Source: Eleusine coracana subsp. coracana
Taxonomy: Eukaryota > Streptophyta > Magnoliopsida > Poales > Poaceae
Reading direction: 5' to 3'
NCBI GenBank assembly: GCA_032690845.1
Contig: CM064426.1
Coordinates: forward strand, 70,296,403 to 70,360,402
Length of the DNA: 64,000 nucleotides
This document shows positions 1-11,560 of the stretch, piece by piece. Position numbers and translations under genes: made by a program. How positions within the stretch are numbered: the first letter of the stretch is position 1; the number at the start of each line of letters is the position of its first letter. The notes under the pieces are model-generated. The model was not told the DNA's origin and did no database searches. It saw nothing but the letters and a program-made list of their open reading frames with translations.

Positions 1-1142
1 GATTCTGGACGGCGCCGTGCCTGCGCGCGGCGATGACCTGCTCACGTTTTTTTGTCCATAGCAATTCGTACAAACTAGCGAGGCAGCAAAAGCCACCAGC
101 AATTGATGATGTGGCACGTTTGAATATGGAGATTGAAATGTTTTAGAGAGTCTGTTGGATTACTTCACATTTTTAGGGGGTGTTTTATTTTAGAGAATAG
201 CTAAAATCAGTTATTTAGCATCAATTTTAACAAGGTTCTTGGAGTTGCTCTTAGTCCGGCTTAATAGTAGCAAATCGATCACCTGATTAAACAGTTCTAA
301 TCTTCTAACATCATACAATCAGATCAAGTCTTTTTTTTTTTTGACAAAACGAAATGAAAGGAAAGCAAGGTCAACCTGACTGAACAATTCGACCTCTTTT
401 CCATATCAGATCCCCGTTGAAGCAATACACACAATCGGCAGCAGTACCATTTTTTTTTTCTTTTGCAAAAGAATCGGCAGTACCATTTGACAAAGATCGT
501 CAAACTTTGATGCTTCATGCTTCATAAAGTAACAAATCGGAAGTACCATTTTTTAATAAAAAAAAAGGAAAACAGGTTCCTAAAGTAGTACCCCACAACA
601 ATCGGCAGTACCTTTTTTTTTTAAAAAAAAGACGGGAATAGACAAGTCATTAGTAACAAAAAAAATTAAATAACAGATTTCTAGAAACTGGTATTTAAAG
701 GATCATATAACTTTTTTTTAGAAACCAGGTTCTAGAAACTGAAAGTAAAAATCAGTTTTTCAAAAACTAGAATGGATCCAAACAGAACCTATAATGAATT
801 AAAGAAAACACCACCCACCACATTCTGTTAACAATAGTACATACATAAAGATATGCTACTGGACTTATATGCCCTACTAGGAATTTAAGATTTGCTACTG
901 GACTTATATGCCCTACTAGGAATTACACATCCATCTGATACAATATACATACATAAAGATAGGAAAATGTGTCAGCAAAGTTCTTTTTTTTTTCTTTCAG
1001 TTCACCACATGGATATTGCATCACAGTATAGGCGCACAATACCGCATAACACTGCTGTGACGTGTCACACAATTCCTGAACGTTGACTTGTTATCCTTAT
1101 TCTTCTTCACACGATTGTAGTATCTGCTTGTAGCAAACTTCA
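1..1142. other. AT-rich intergenic DNA with small repeats
   Basis: I see no supportable gene here. A short phrase close to AATCGGCAGTACCATT followed by a T-run recurs near 431, 473, 535 and 600. A unit starting GCTACTGGACTTATATG occurs at 854 and again at 893, a tandem repeat with a 39-bp period. The short open frames in this stretch have no protein-like composition. Confidence 0.5.
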
Positions 1143-1423
1143 TCAGACGAGTTCGACTTGGCTTGCACCTCGATTGCCCCAGTTAAAGCAGTTGTTGTTG
1201 CTGAACCAGTTGCCGCAGTTCACCCATGGATGCTCGTCCTGAGCCACCAGTACCTTGAATAAGATGATGATGATGCCGGTGCACAGCGCGACACCCATAT
1301 AGATGAGGGCGAGGACAACAACCGCACGAGGGCCAGGCGCCTGTTGTGGCCTCTTCTCACTAGCACAGGAACTCTTGGTGGTTGTGGGGACACATCGCTG
1401 TTTCAAAAAAGAGAGGGTGGCGT

Positions 1424-1929
1424 TATACCTGGCCAACGGGCGGTGCCGTGCCGGCCTAACGGGCCTGCGTCGAAGCCCAAACACAGCACGGCTCGTCTTA
1501 CACGGGTCGTGCCGGTCCGGGGGGCTATTCGGGTCGGGCTGGCCTGGAGCCCATTTAATTTTTATATATCTAATTTTTCTTAAAAAATAATATTTTTAGT
1601 AGATAAAATATTTTTTATCAATAAATTTGAACATAAAAATATAATTTTTAATATAAATATTGAAATATTAATCATTTTATTTGACGGGCCGTGCCGGACC
1701 AGGCCGTGCTTTACGAGCTAAACGGGCCACCTCATGGGCTAAGCGGGCCATGCTAAACGGGTTGTGCTTGGGCCGACACGGCGGGCCTATGGCTAGGCCC
1801 AGGCACAGCCCGTGACGGGCCACGGGCCGGCACGGCCCGTCTAACTTCAGGCCGTGTCGTGCTCGGACCGGACCAAAATAGGCGGGCCTCGTGCCGGCCC
1901 ATTTAGCCCAGCCCACTCGACCAGGTATA
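1424..1929. mobile_element. hAT-type MITE in the intron of the mini-gene
   Basis: Two GC-rich arms full of GGGCC/GGCCC surround an AT-rich centre (about 1555-1680). The ends are inverted (TATACCTGG at the left, CCAGGTATA at the right). The flanks GGTGGCGT (1416-1423) and GGTGGCAT (1930-1937) match at 7 of 8 bases, and an 8-bp target duplication is typical of the hAT superfamily. It starts 26 bp beyond the last exon's 5' edge, inside the intron. Confidence 0.65.
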
Positions 1930-2055
1930 GGTGGCATTAAAAATTTGAGGTTGCTCCTCCTCACGTGCAGTTTCCTCGAGGTCAAAAAGAGACGGTGGTG
2001 TTAAAAATTTGAGGTTGCTCTTCCTCATATGCAACTTTCTCGAGGCATAAACGTG
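1930..2055. repeat. Two-copy tandem repeat, about 64-bp period
   Basis: The phrase TTAAAAATTTGAGGTTGCTC occurs near 1937 and again near 2000. Each is followed by a related TCCTCA...CTCGAGG segment. The array abuts the right end of the hAT-type MITE. Confidence 0.5.
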
Positions 2056-2812
2056 AATATAGGAATAATCATATTAAACTCCTATATACCGACCACCTAA
2101 TTAAGAATGGTGGTCAATTAACTTATGATTTAACACATAGTGACAAAATAAAAGAGAAGCAATGCTTTTAATTTGCTAGGTGGAGTCGATCGTGTTCGTA
2201 TGCATGCAGCGAGGACGAGGTCACAAATACTATTTTTATTATTAATGTTTTGTGTAGTTCAAATTTAAACTATCAGAGACGTCATACAAATGAAATACGG
2301 AGGGAGTACTTGCGTAAACGTATTACCGAACAGAGAGATGCCTTGGCACGACAGGGGTCATCAGAGACGTTGTTGATCTGGGCAGCGTGTAGGAACATGC
2401 TCTCGAGCTTGGCGTCGTCCATCTTGCTGCAACAGCTCGACAAGCCGGTGCTGTTGCAGAACCGAAGCGGCTGTCGCAACATAACCGGAGGAGTCCCTGT
2501 ACACATTAATGGAAGGTTCGATCATGAATAGGTACGTGTGGTCGCAGGTCGAACTAGTAGCATGCAAAAAAATGGTAACGATGATATTCTTGATCCACGG
2601 CAACACAGTGATAGGGAATCGCCGGAGACCGCCGTTTGCACCTGGGCGAAGCAGCACAAGTGAAAGTGACAGATGGCTACATCAAGGACGAGGAGAAGAA
2701 CGCTCGTACGGACTAGAGCACGGGCTGTGGTGTTGTTGCAGGCGCTAGCTTAGTAATTTAAGTGCGCTTTGTTTGTTGGTTCTCGGTAAGTGGAAACGTG
2801 CTTGTATTTATA

Positions 2813-4000
2813 GTACTATTTGGTTACTGAGGATGATACACTAAAATCGCGCGTGGCGGGAGAGCACACGCCAAGCTGAGCTGGAAAACTCCTGTGCTTG
2901 CAGTGACGGCATCCGCCCGGTGTCGAGACTTTTGGTCTTTTTTTTTTTTTGCCGAATTCGGGACTTTTGGTCTGGACAGTAAGTAGCCGTATACGTTGGG
3001 AGCCTAGGGGGCGGTTGAGCACGTGTGGGGGGTAGACTACGGGTGGGGAAACGGCAGCGGTAATGGTGTGTCATGTGCGGCGTCGGGTGGCCGCGTTGCC
3101 GTGAGCATCACGTCCGATTCCTTAGCCAATAATCTTCGTACTCGACATCTTTCCAGGATACTAGGGGGGAAAAGATAGGAGAAACGCGCCTAATTGTTTG
3201 CAGAACAGAAGAAATCAAAATGGTAAAATCGGGAATAAAAACATGTCGCTCAAAAACGATTATAATGTATTTACAAGATATGTATTTTTATTAACTATCA
3301 TTACATCTCTTTTTTATGTTCTTAAATGTTGAATATCTTTTGTAGAGTTGTATTTTCATTTTTTTTTCTGTATAGTAGGATACAAAGCTAACTGTCCATT
3401 TATATGTTAGGACTTAGTCGATTGGATCAAACATAATTTTTATTTCTCTACATTTGGATTTTAAAAATATGGAGATCATATTAATATTTTTTTATGTTAT
3501 GACTTCTTTTTCATGTTTCATTATTGGTAGTCTATGCCAAACATATTTATTATCTAATTAACTGAATTATTATAAGCTCCAAGTAGTTAAGTTTCATGTT
3601 AATATTATTTGTAACATGTTTTGAAATTTTGATTTACCTATGACATTATATCTAAATACTTTTTTCAAAAGGTGATTACGACATGTTTTGTATCTTCCAT
3701 CAACAATTCGTGTAAAAATCAATATGCATAATCTAACAGAAGTGTTGTTAGTTTTTCTAATAAAATATAGTTATATTAAAAGAAATTCATATACAAAAGT
3801 CAATCGCTGTTGGTACTTAACAGGCATACTACATCCACATATAATTATGTCTTCCGCTCAGGTTTAGGCGTTGCTGCTAGTATGAAATTCAGCCGTTAAA
3901 TCGTTTCATCAGGACTATTGTAAGCTGAACTGGCGGCCAGCAAGTGGCAACTGCAAGATAGCGGCCATTCTTCCCAATGTAACTTCTGTGAAATTGCACA
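2813..4000. other. Intergenic, no gene seen
   Basis: The first 300 bp are upstream of the mini-gene TATA box and contain a T-run at about 2936-2950. From 3200 the DNA is AT-rich (about 70% by eye) with no long open frame and no terminal repeats that I can pair. Confidence 0.4.
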
Positions 4001-4038
4001 GGTGAGACGTTTCTGCTTCACAGTAGCACAGCGGGCAA

Positions 4039-5163
4039 TGTTGGATAAATTAGCACTTTTAGTTTTGTATTAATCCAGACATAAATCATAAATATGATTA
4101 ACAGATTGCATAATGAATTAGACAAGTCTACGCAAGATCTAGACAGGTCTATAAAGCCAGACAAAAACACAGCATCTACCATACTAGCAACATCCATCAT
4201 AGACAAGCAGACTACGAAAGCTAGTATGGAAGACATAGTTTCGGATGAGAGTACGTACGTTTCCTTCTGGACTGGGTAGAGAAGGCGACGACGACGTGCA
4301 GCACCGTCACGTTGTTGGCGACGGCGGCTGAGACCGACTTGACGACGAGGAAGACAAGCCGTGGCGACGAACTTGATAAAGACGAGGAAGCGATCGAGCA
4401 ATCGCATAAAGCGCTTCCCAAAAACCTTATCCGCCCTCTCCCGGTGCAGGATCGCAGAGGACGACGGTTCCGAAGACCTGCTCTCCCGTTCGCCGGTGCA
4501 CGCCGACAATCGGGATGGAGAAGACTTGGCGGCGCAACAGTAGCGAGAGGTAAAACCCTTGGTGATTGCGTGATATGATTTGTGGCGGTACCCGTACGTA
4601 TTTATAGGGAGAAACCGCTAGGGTTGGGCGTCCCACAACCGAGTCGGTTACCATATTAATACGTCGGTTTCCATAATTAAATATATGGAATACATAGCAA
4701 AAAGAAAGTGTAAAAGGAAGCCGCGCCCCCGCAAGGCAAGGGACCGAATTTCGACAGACCATTCACACAGGTGATGCGCGGCCACGCCCAGCGAGGCGAG
4801 CAAGCACGCGCGTGTGTTCTTCCTTCCTCTCATCCACACACTTGCAAGAGATGCTAGAGCAACCAACCTTATAAGTTGGACTCTCTCCACCTCCACTAGC
4901 AATATGGGACTAAACCTTTGCACTCCCATCACTCATGAATGAGCCTTTGAGATTTCTAAAAATTATTGTGAATATTAATGGGCCAAACCCATATAATTGC
5001 AAATGGAGTTCAAGGCCGGTCTCTCTTAGCATATGATGATTATCTGCAGTAAGCAGTTTTCCGTGTAGTATCAACCATGCAAACAACCGGCACTTCGGTT
5101 CAGTCGTGGCGCTCCATAGTCCACAGCACGGTAGCAGGTAGGTTCAATAAAGGAACCCCAACA
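4039..5163 (-). mobile_element. Probable Copia-type LTR remnant
   Basis: Read on the minus strand, this stretch looks like a long terminal repeat. It has a phrase about the intergenic transcript start (CCCTATAAATACG near 4600), a GC-rich transcribed part, and an end CCAACA at 4039-4044. Another CCAACA on the plus strand at 5158-5163 would supply the opposite TGTTGG end. Phrases such as TTTAGTCCCATATTGC with a purine-rich GGTGGAGAG are typical of grass Copia LTRs. I found no matching target duplication and no second LTR, so this may be a solo or truncated LTR, and the outer boundaries are provisional. The open frames inside it are not credible genes. Confidence 0.4.
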
Positions 5164-6220
5164 TTGGACTTATATGCCGACTTGGCGTAGTAACAGCGAT
5201 CTGCGATCCATTTTCAAATACATTGTATCTTTGGTCTCTTTGCGAGGAAACTTCACTCAGAGGTAGGACGAGAGAAGTACAAATTCATCCAGAAGTGTAT
5301 TGAGTATTTATGCCCTTGATGTTCATCATCCAGTCTTTTTTTGTTGTTTTGAAAACCCTGTTATTGTTATGTACCTCCTTGTTTTCTGCACTTCTAGATT
5401 AAACGGAAAAGCTGGATTAAAGCTCAGGGTAGTGCCAGTATGGCGCCTATGCCTAATTTTCAAGCAGTTAGAGCATCTCCAAGAGGGAGATCTAAAAATT
5501 TCTCTTAAATCAAAATATTAGGGTATAGGCTAAAAGCCCGTTTCTAACAGGACCTCAAAACCACCCAGTAATTTGATTTCCCTATATTTCCCTTATTTCT
5601 ACCCATGAATATGGACAGAGTTGGGAGGACTTTACCAAATAAATGCATATTGTTTATTTTCTTTATCTGATGGTTTAGATCCACTAGTACTTGAATCATA
5701 ATTCTTTTTTGTTCCACCGATATCATATAGGTAATATAGGATTTACATGTTATGATAAACTTGTGATTTTCATAATTGTTAATAAGGTGAAAAAAGGTCA
5801 CGTGTTCTCCTCATCTTCTTTTCAATTCATCTGGACAGACTGGTTCTAGTTGAGGTCGTCAACAGTGTGGATGCCGACCGTCACGAGTGTGGAGCTGACG
5901 GCGATGAACGCAACGACTTGATGCTGATGGCGCACTCACGGTGTGGGCGAAGCAAAGGTGTGGCCTGCCAGGCCAAGACCGACTCTGACGGGGATCCGAT
6001 TGTGGCGTCTGCAGCTGACTCCGGTGAGGAACCGGTTGCGGGTTGCCGCAGGCCAAACTCCTGCGGAGTCATGTGTGGTTCCGTGTGCATAAGGCCAAGC
6101 TGCATGTGCGTTAGACTAAGCCCTCACAATAAAGTGTTCAATGATGAAATACCCAGTTGCTTAATTAAGTAACAAATTACCTAGTAATTAGAATTAATGC
6201 TATCTATTATCTTCTTATTT
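5164..6220. other. Intergenic; a MITE-like end and an unassigned GC island
   Basis: At about 5470 the phrase GAGCATCTCCAAGAG resembles the end of a Tourist-like MITE, but I cannot find its partner. A GC-richer island at 5850-6130 has open frames in several frames and no recognisable domain. Confidence 0.35.
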
Positions 6221-6224
6221 GAAA

Positions 6225-6800
6225 CTCAAAACAAGGCACTATAATCGCTCTCAAGACCATGAAATTATCACAAATCTAAAAAAAGAGAAGATATGGATTA
6301 TTGGACTTTATAAAGATTTAATGATTTAGATGAAACTAAATAGTCAATATCTAACTTCAATTAAAAGAATATAAAATTAGTACATATATAATTCAGATTA
6401 ATAAAATATAGAAAAAGTCTAATTTTCCCTAATTAAAAGGAGTCACACGTTTGCTCTCAAGGTCATAAAATTACCATGTTAATATAAAAAAAGAGAACAT
6501 ATGGATCGTTAGATTTTATAAAGATAGCTAAAACTAAAGAGTCTATTTTCAACTTTGATTAAAAAAGATAAAATTAATACATAATTTTAGATTAATAAAA
6601 AATAGAAAATGTCTGATTTCCCCACCCACGCTATCCTTTTTATCTAGATGAAACCAACAGTTCATTCCAACTCCAATTAAAAACCTATAAAAAAACTCTA
6701 GCTAAAAAAGAAAAGTTAATAAATATATAAATTCAGATTAATAAGAAATAGATAAAATATGATTTCCCTACCCACCCCATCTCCCTCTTCCCCTCATACA
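6225..6800. repeat. Diverged AT-rich tandem array, about three units
   Basis: Three successive segments (about 6225-6440, 6441-6625 and 6626-6790) share the same order of phrases: an AAAAAGAG block, a TTATAAAGAT or similar block, a TTAATACATA/TAATTCAGATTAATAA block, then a TCTGATTTCCC-type block. The units are about 150-215 bp and strongly diverged. Confidence 0.5.
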
Positions 6801-7135
6801 ACAAATAAAGATCTAACCGTTGATTTTAAAGATGATCTTAATGATCAAGATTAAAGTAAGAGTTCAAATCAAATTTCATTATATTATAACCAGATAGACA
6901 TTACCAGTACAAAGAAAAACCATCGTCCATTGAGTTGTTTTCAAATACAACTCCATCGCCGATGCAAAAGTAGATAGGTTGGACGTTTCGTTTCTTCTTT
7001 CCAAAGCATGCACGACATAGTCTCGATTAATGGTATCTCCGAAAAGGAAATAATCAGGCCATACATAGATAAGAAGATCAAAGTTATAATCAAATCAGAA
7101 ATAATCCCTCTATACGCGCAATCATGCTAAGGACA

Positions 7136-8383
7136 GGTACAATGCTATACGTAGACAGTCTCATAGACCGTCTCATATATTGTCATATAGGATTTTTTTA
7201 TGATATGAAAGAGAGAGAGCATACGATAAAATTTAGGAGTATGAGATGGTTTTCAGTTTTCACACCATTATATGAATTGTAGTCGTCTTTTAACCTATAA
7301 ATATTTATTTTCATATCCATAAATTAAGGAATTATATAATTAACTAACAAAGGACCCGTACATTGTTATGGATTTAAAAAAAATAAAATACTCTTTATAA
7401 TTTAAACATAAATTATTTATATAATATAATTGTTGATATTTTTTATATGAAAGATCATCATATTTATATTATCGTTGGTGTTTCTTAGTGTACTATTTTA
7501 TATGTCATAAGTAACAATTTTAATATTATTTTTATCGTATTCTTATCATAAATATTTTTTTACCTCTAATGTTAACGATTTTCATATATAGGATTGTTTG
7601 AGTGTTATGTTATAAAATTAAGTGAAATAACAATGAAAATGCTCAAATATGAGAAATACCGATATAAAATCCAATTTGTTATGTAAAGAGGAATTTTCAC
7701 AAGCTCATTACGCCTACAAGATATTACTGGATCAATATGAATCCCAACATACAAGATCAAAGTCGTGGCCCAATACGTAAAGATTTCTAGAAGCTTTAAC
7801 TGATAGGAAAAATCAATTCATGCAGGATAGAAACAATACAACATTACGATATAATTTTAGACTTGAAAATATGCTCTAATGAGAAAAGTTAAAACACAAA
7901 AGTTATAGATCTCGTCGAGACCTTTTCGAAACATATGTGGATCATATTATTTGGACTTCAGAGGTAGGAGATATGGGCCCATATAGAGACCTGCGTAAAA
8001 GAGTCTAAATAAAAATAAATATTTTTGCATCATAAATTTGGAAACCAAAACAGTGAAATTATGACTTCCATTTAATATCAAAGTTGTAGAACGTTTCGAG
8101 GGCTATGAGATAGAGTCCGAGTTTACCTTATTTAAACTCCGGACGAGAGATTTATGATTTTTTAAATTTGGTGCTTGATATAGAAGGTACGAAATCGATT
8201 TGGATTCAATTTCTAACTTTGTGGGCATACGACATATTTTTTGAGTGAACATATTCACCTAATTTAATAGATTGTAGAGATAGAAATAGGAGACAACTAA
8301 ACAAATCATCTATTATATAAATTATCTTATAATCCATTTTAAGATTACATACGGTTTATGAGACAGCAAATATTATACTTGTG
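7136..8383. mobile_element. Possible degenerate TIR element, AT-rich
   Basis: The left end reads GTACAATGCT followed by AGTCTCATAGACCG. The right end, read in reverse complement, gives GTATAATATT followed by TGTCTCATAAACCG. The interior has no coding potential. The similarity of the ends is partial and I see no target duplication, so this is a weak call. Confidence 0.25.
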
Positions 8384-9390
8384 CTAAGAAACTGTCGTGC
8401 TGGTTTGTGCTGGGCCAAAATGGTTGGGCCACGTGTCAGCCCATTTGTCACAGCTCAGATGCCCAACTATAAGAGTGACCTGTGAGGTTCTGTACATGTT
8501 CATTTATGATAGCCAGGAGTAATTCGATTCAAACATGAACCGGCAGGGTAACAAATGAGTGTTGACTGACATGAGCTCATCAATTCACTACAAATGATAT
8601 ATGGCAGCGAGAGTGGAGCTGCAGGAAAGAGAATGGTGGCACTAAAGATCATGATCGTGCCTTGTGGAAGTGATATCTTAGCTTGACACAAAAATCAAAA
8701 TATAGATGAAACTAAAAAAATTATTGTAAGCAAGAACATGAAACACTTGCATTTTTGCATTGTTAACGTGGACATAAAACTTAATGTTGCATTTTTGGCT
8801 ACTACTAACCATCGCGGTTGCAGTTAATAAATGGTCACCTAAGATCATTGTAACGGGTATTTCTAAATTTTCTAGCTGCGCAATTTGTGCGGATCATCAT
8901 CTTTCTAGTTCAAACTAATTCAAAGGTGGCGTGACATTTTTCATCCTACAAAGGTTCCAGGCAATTGAAACCTGACGGCCTGAATAGATTGTCCCGACGA
9001 TGAGTCAGCAAGCTCTGCCATGTCCTACCCATGCAGTCAACACCAAACGCTGACGGTGTGAAAAAAAAAAACATGAACGCTAACTAACGTCGGTGGGGAT
9101 GCCGTTCCCACAGAATCTGCCACGTGGCTGCAACGGATTCCGCCCTAATTAAACGCCGCCGCCGTTCCCTTCCGTCCTTCCACGCACGATATATGATACG
9201 ATTTCCTTGGTGTGCCCAAAAGCCCTAGCCAACCTTCTCCAACCGTGCAAGTCCAAAACCCCTACGCCGCCGCCATCTCAAGACTAACCCCTCGATCAAT
9301 CGCCGCCACGGCCCCAAATAATTTCGTTTAATTTCACTCACCCATGTTGATGCATACTTTCCTTTCTCTCCTGCTGATTCTGCGATCCGT
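8384..9390. other. Intergenic / upstream of ankyrin pseudogene
   Basis: No gene is supported. The last 250 bp (from about 9100) become GC-rich, as expected upstream of or in the 5' part of a grass gene. They include a phrase ending AGCCCTAGCC, but the protein frame cannot be followed. Confidence 0.35.
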
Positions 9391-10392
9391 TCATAGAGAA
9401 GGCGAAGGAGGTTGATCTGCGTGAAGGACGCCAAGGGCCACAACGCGCTGCACTTCGCCGCGGCGAAGGGGCGCCTGGGCACCTGCGAGTTCCTGACATC
9501 GGCCTCGGCTTCAACTCCGATCCCTCAGCTCTCTGGAGATGGTAAGTGATGAAAAAATTCAGATTCAGACGTGGCTTCTTGCTTGCGCGCTTTGTCTAGT
9601 ATTGCGCTGATGACACGCCTCTGCTCCTCGCCGCAAGCCAGGGGCCGGGAAAGTCGCCGTCTTGACATACCTCATCGACCGCAGCAGCGACCCGGCGGAG
9701 AACGCTGCTGCAATCGGCGGCGAAGCCAAACAGGGCACACCGAGGCTATGAGAGACTGCTGCTGTCCAAGGGCCGTGAAGATCCTGCTTGAACATGTCTC
9801 TGATGTATGTTTCTCCTCGTCGTTAGTGATCTTCTGTTGCTGTACTTTTTTAGTTATTAAATTGCCATTTTGTACAGTGGATATGTACCTGCGACACATG
9901 ACTATGCGCGAATTGTTTTTCAGTTCTCTTGACAATTGTACGGTGGATACATGTGACTTGTTTTTCCCTTTCCCAGCCCAACAGCTTCTCAACATCATGT
10001 TTTTTTTACGCCGCTCATGGCAGCATGCTGTGGACACGCCTTATATATGAAAAAGCTACTTGTCGAGGTCCGGTTACTTATTTGACTTGTAAACGTTTTT
10101 TTTTTCTGAACTATTGTATAGCGAGTCCTCATTTAATTGAAGACTTGTTGCTCGAAGTACCCATGCCAAGTTAATTGCCATGTTAGGCATCATATGAGTG
10201 CATGCGGAAATCCTCTTGAAAGCTAAAGCTTTTTTATTTTTTTTTGTACTGTTGATTATGCAGGGTGGCACCGATGTGGCCAATTAAAGTCCCCGTGGAC
10301 CAACCACTCTAATGATGGCAGTTGATGATGGCTTAACTGATATAGTTAGCTTCTTCTTAGAAGCTGGAGCTGACCCTAACATTCCTGACATG
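9391..10392 (+). pseudogene. Ankyrin-repeat gene copy 1, degenerate exons
   Basis: Three exon-like blocks are bounded by good splice signals: 9391-9541 (donor GTAAGT), about 9608-9804 (donor GTATGT) and 10264-10392 (acceptor TGCAG, donor GTATGT). They encode ankyrin pieces: NALHFAA-like text in block 1, DDTPLLLAASQG in block 2, and TTLMMAVDDGLTDIVSFF with EAGADPNIPD in block 3. Ankyrin repeats are protein-binding helical hairpins; in grasses this subfamily commonly ends in a TPR domain, and such a 3' end lies at 32225-33224. Compared with copy 2 (13673-14736), block 1 has small deletions that break the frame (between GTTGATCTG and GACGCC, and again near CTGACATCGG). Block 3 contains an in-frame TAA. 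The gene is therefore non-functional as read. Its 3' part is not adjacent. Confidence 0.65.
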
Positions 10393-11560
10393 GTATGTAT
10401 AGTACATCCCTTTCTGCCTCAGCTCTGCCCTTACTTGCGTCGATGCTTTGAGTTTACAGCTGCTCGTTTGCACCTCTTATCACTGGGTATTTGTTCTTGT
10501 GTCAAACAAGTTATCTACTACTGTTGGACTGTATTCAACTGCATGCACATTTTTCTAGTTTTGTTTCAGAGATATATACACGTTGCCTTACTAGGAATCT
10601 TTAATGTTTTTACTGTTCACAATCAGATTTGCATCTCAGAAACATGTGTCTCTAGCTAGTAGATCCATAGCACACCTTTGGTACCATATAGTAAAAGTAT
10701 TTTTTATGTACACCTAGAATATAATGTAATTTGCAACATTTTGATATCTTTAGACTTGTGGAGTAATTTTTCGAGTTTTCCTAAAAAATATTTTCTACAT
10801 GATTTAAAATAAAAGGACTACTACTGCTTTTGGGAACAATTTAGAAATATCATTGTTTCTAGCAAACTTTTTTAAAGAAAAAAAAATCATAATTTCTATT
10901 CAATTCAACATAGAGATTTGTTATGTGCTTGAAATTAGTAATAACCGTCCTACTAAAAGGTACTTTAAGTTATAGACTAGTACTAACAATAGTGGACCCA
11001 GCACTAGTTAATTTCTTTTTTCCTAATTCAATTTAGGGTAGTTTAGTACTTTCAATTCATTGGCCATCGGATGACCAAAGAATGTAGACGACAACGATGA
11101 CCAAAATTTTTGGGAGAACAGCTTCGACTTTGCTCCTCCGCCTCCGTCACTACTATCACAGGCCACCAACTCCCTCATGCAGGCTTCCATTGTCACCTCT
11201 CGAATGTGTGCCGCCTCCATGCCTTTCACTTGCATGCCTCTGGCGTCGCATGCCTCCGTTCTAACGGAAGATCTCGCGTGGCCTCCGCTAGAGCCTCATC
11301 AGTGCTCTCACTGCTCCCATGTCCTCCATTGCATGTTGTGCCTCATCTTGCTTTCGTTTGCTTGATGTTGCCACAATGCGCCTCCGTTTTGATTCTGACG
11401 GAGGAGCTTGGTCTACGGACGTCGTATGGGCAAGCCTATCTGATAGCTCCATGCAGAGTTAGGCATGTCCCATCTTATCACCATCAAGTGAAATGAGGAC
11501 AACTGAACAAGATACTTCTGATCAAGTATGCTTTTGTTTCCTGCTAACATAATAATTTAA
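10393..11560. other. Ankyrin pseudogene intron / 3' region, duplicated in unit 2
   Basis: This stretch is collinear with about 14737-15834 of the second unit. The part at 11020-11500 contains open frames rich in Cys, His and Ser (for example the Leu-Arg-Leu-Cys run near 11115). The equivalent stretch in unit 2 does not keep the same frame, so I do not call a gene. Confidence 0.45.

Larger units (their letters stand above)
1143..2812 (-). pseudogene. HIPL1-like Cys-rich/TM mini-gene, copy 1 (start codon and donor lost)
   Basis: This is the paralogue of the gene at 35192-37897. The Cys-rich exon is 2327-2496 and begins after an ACAG acceptor. It encodes QPLRFCNSTGLSSCC and NNVSDDPC, and ends TTCG before GTAATA. 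The last exon is 1143-1397, after an AAACAG acceptor. It encodes RCVPTTTKSSC, then a hydrophobic helix from about VVVLALIYMGV to ILFKVL, then an Asn/Trp/Gly-rich tail. The two exons join in frame (phase 0), matching the LCxxC pattern of HIPL1 proteins. A TATAAATA box lies at 2805-2812. The hydrophobic leader (SVLLLVLDVA) can be read at about 2680-2720, but it has no in-frame ATG. The exon-1 donor seen in copy 2 (A|GTAAGA) has also lost bases. Seen: exons, splice signals and homology to copy 2. Inferred: non-functional copy. Confidence 0.6.

Noticed and set aside
4018..4932. Series of overlapping open frames on both strands
   Set aside because: The stretch has LTR-like features, including a minus-strand TATAAATA and a CCAACA end. 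The frames share no domain and have mixed composition.
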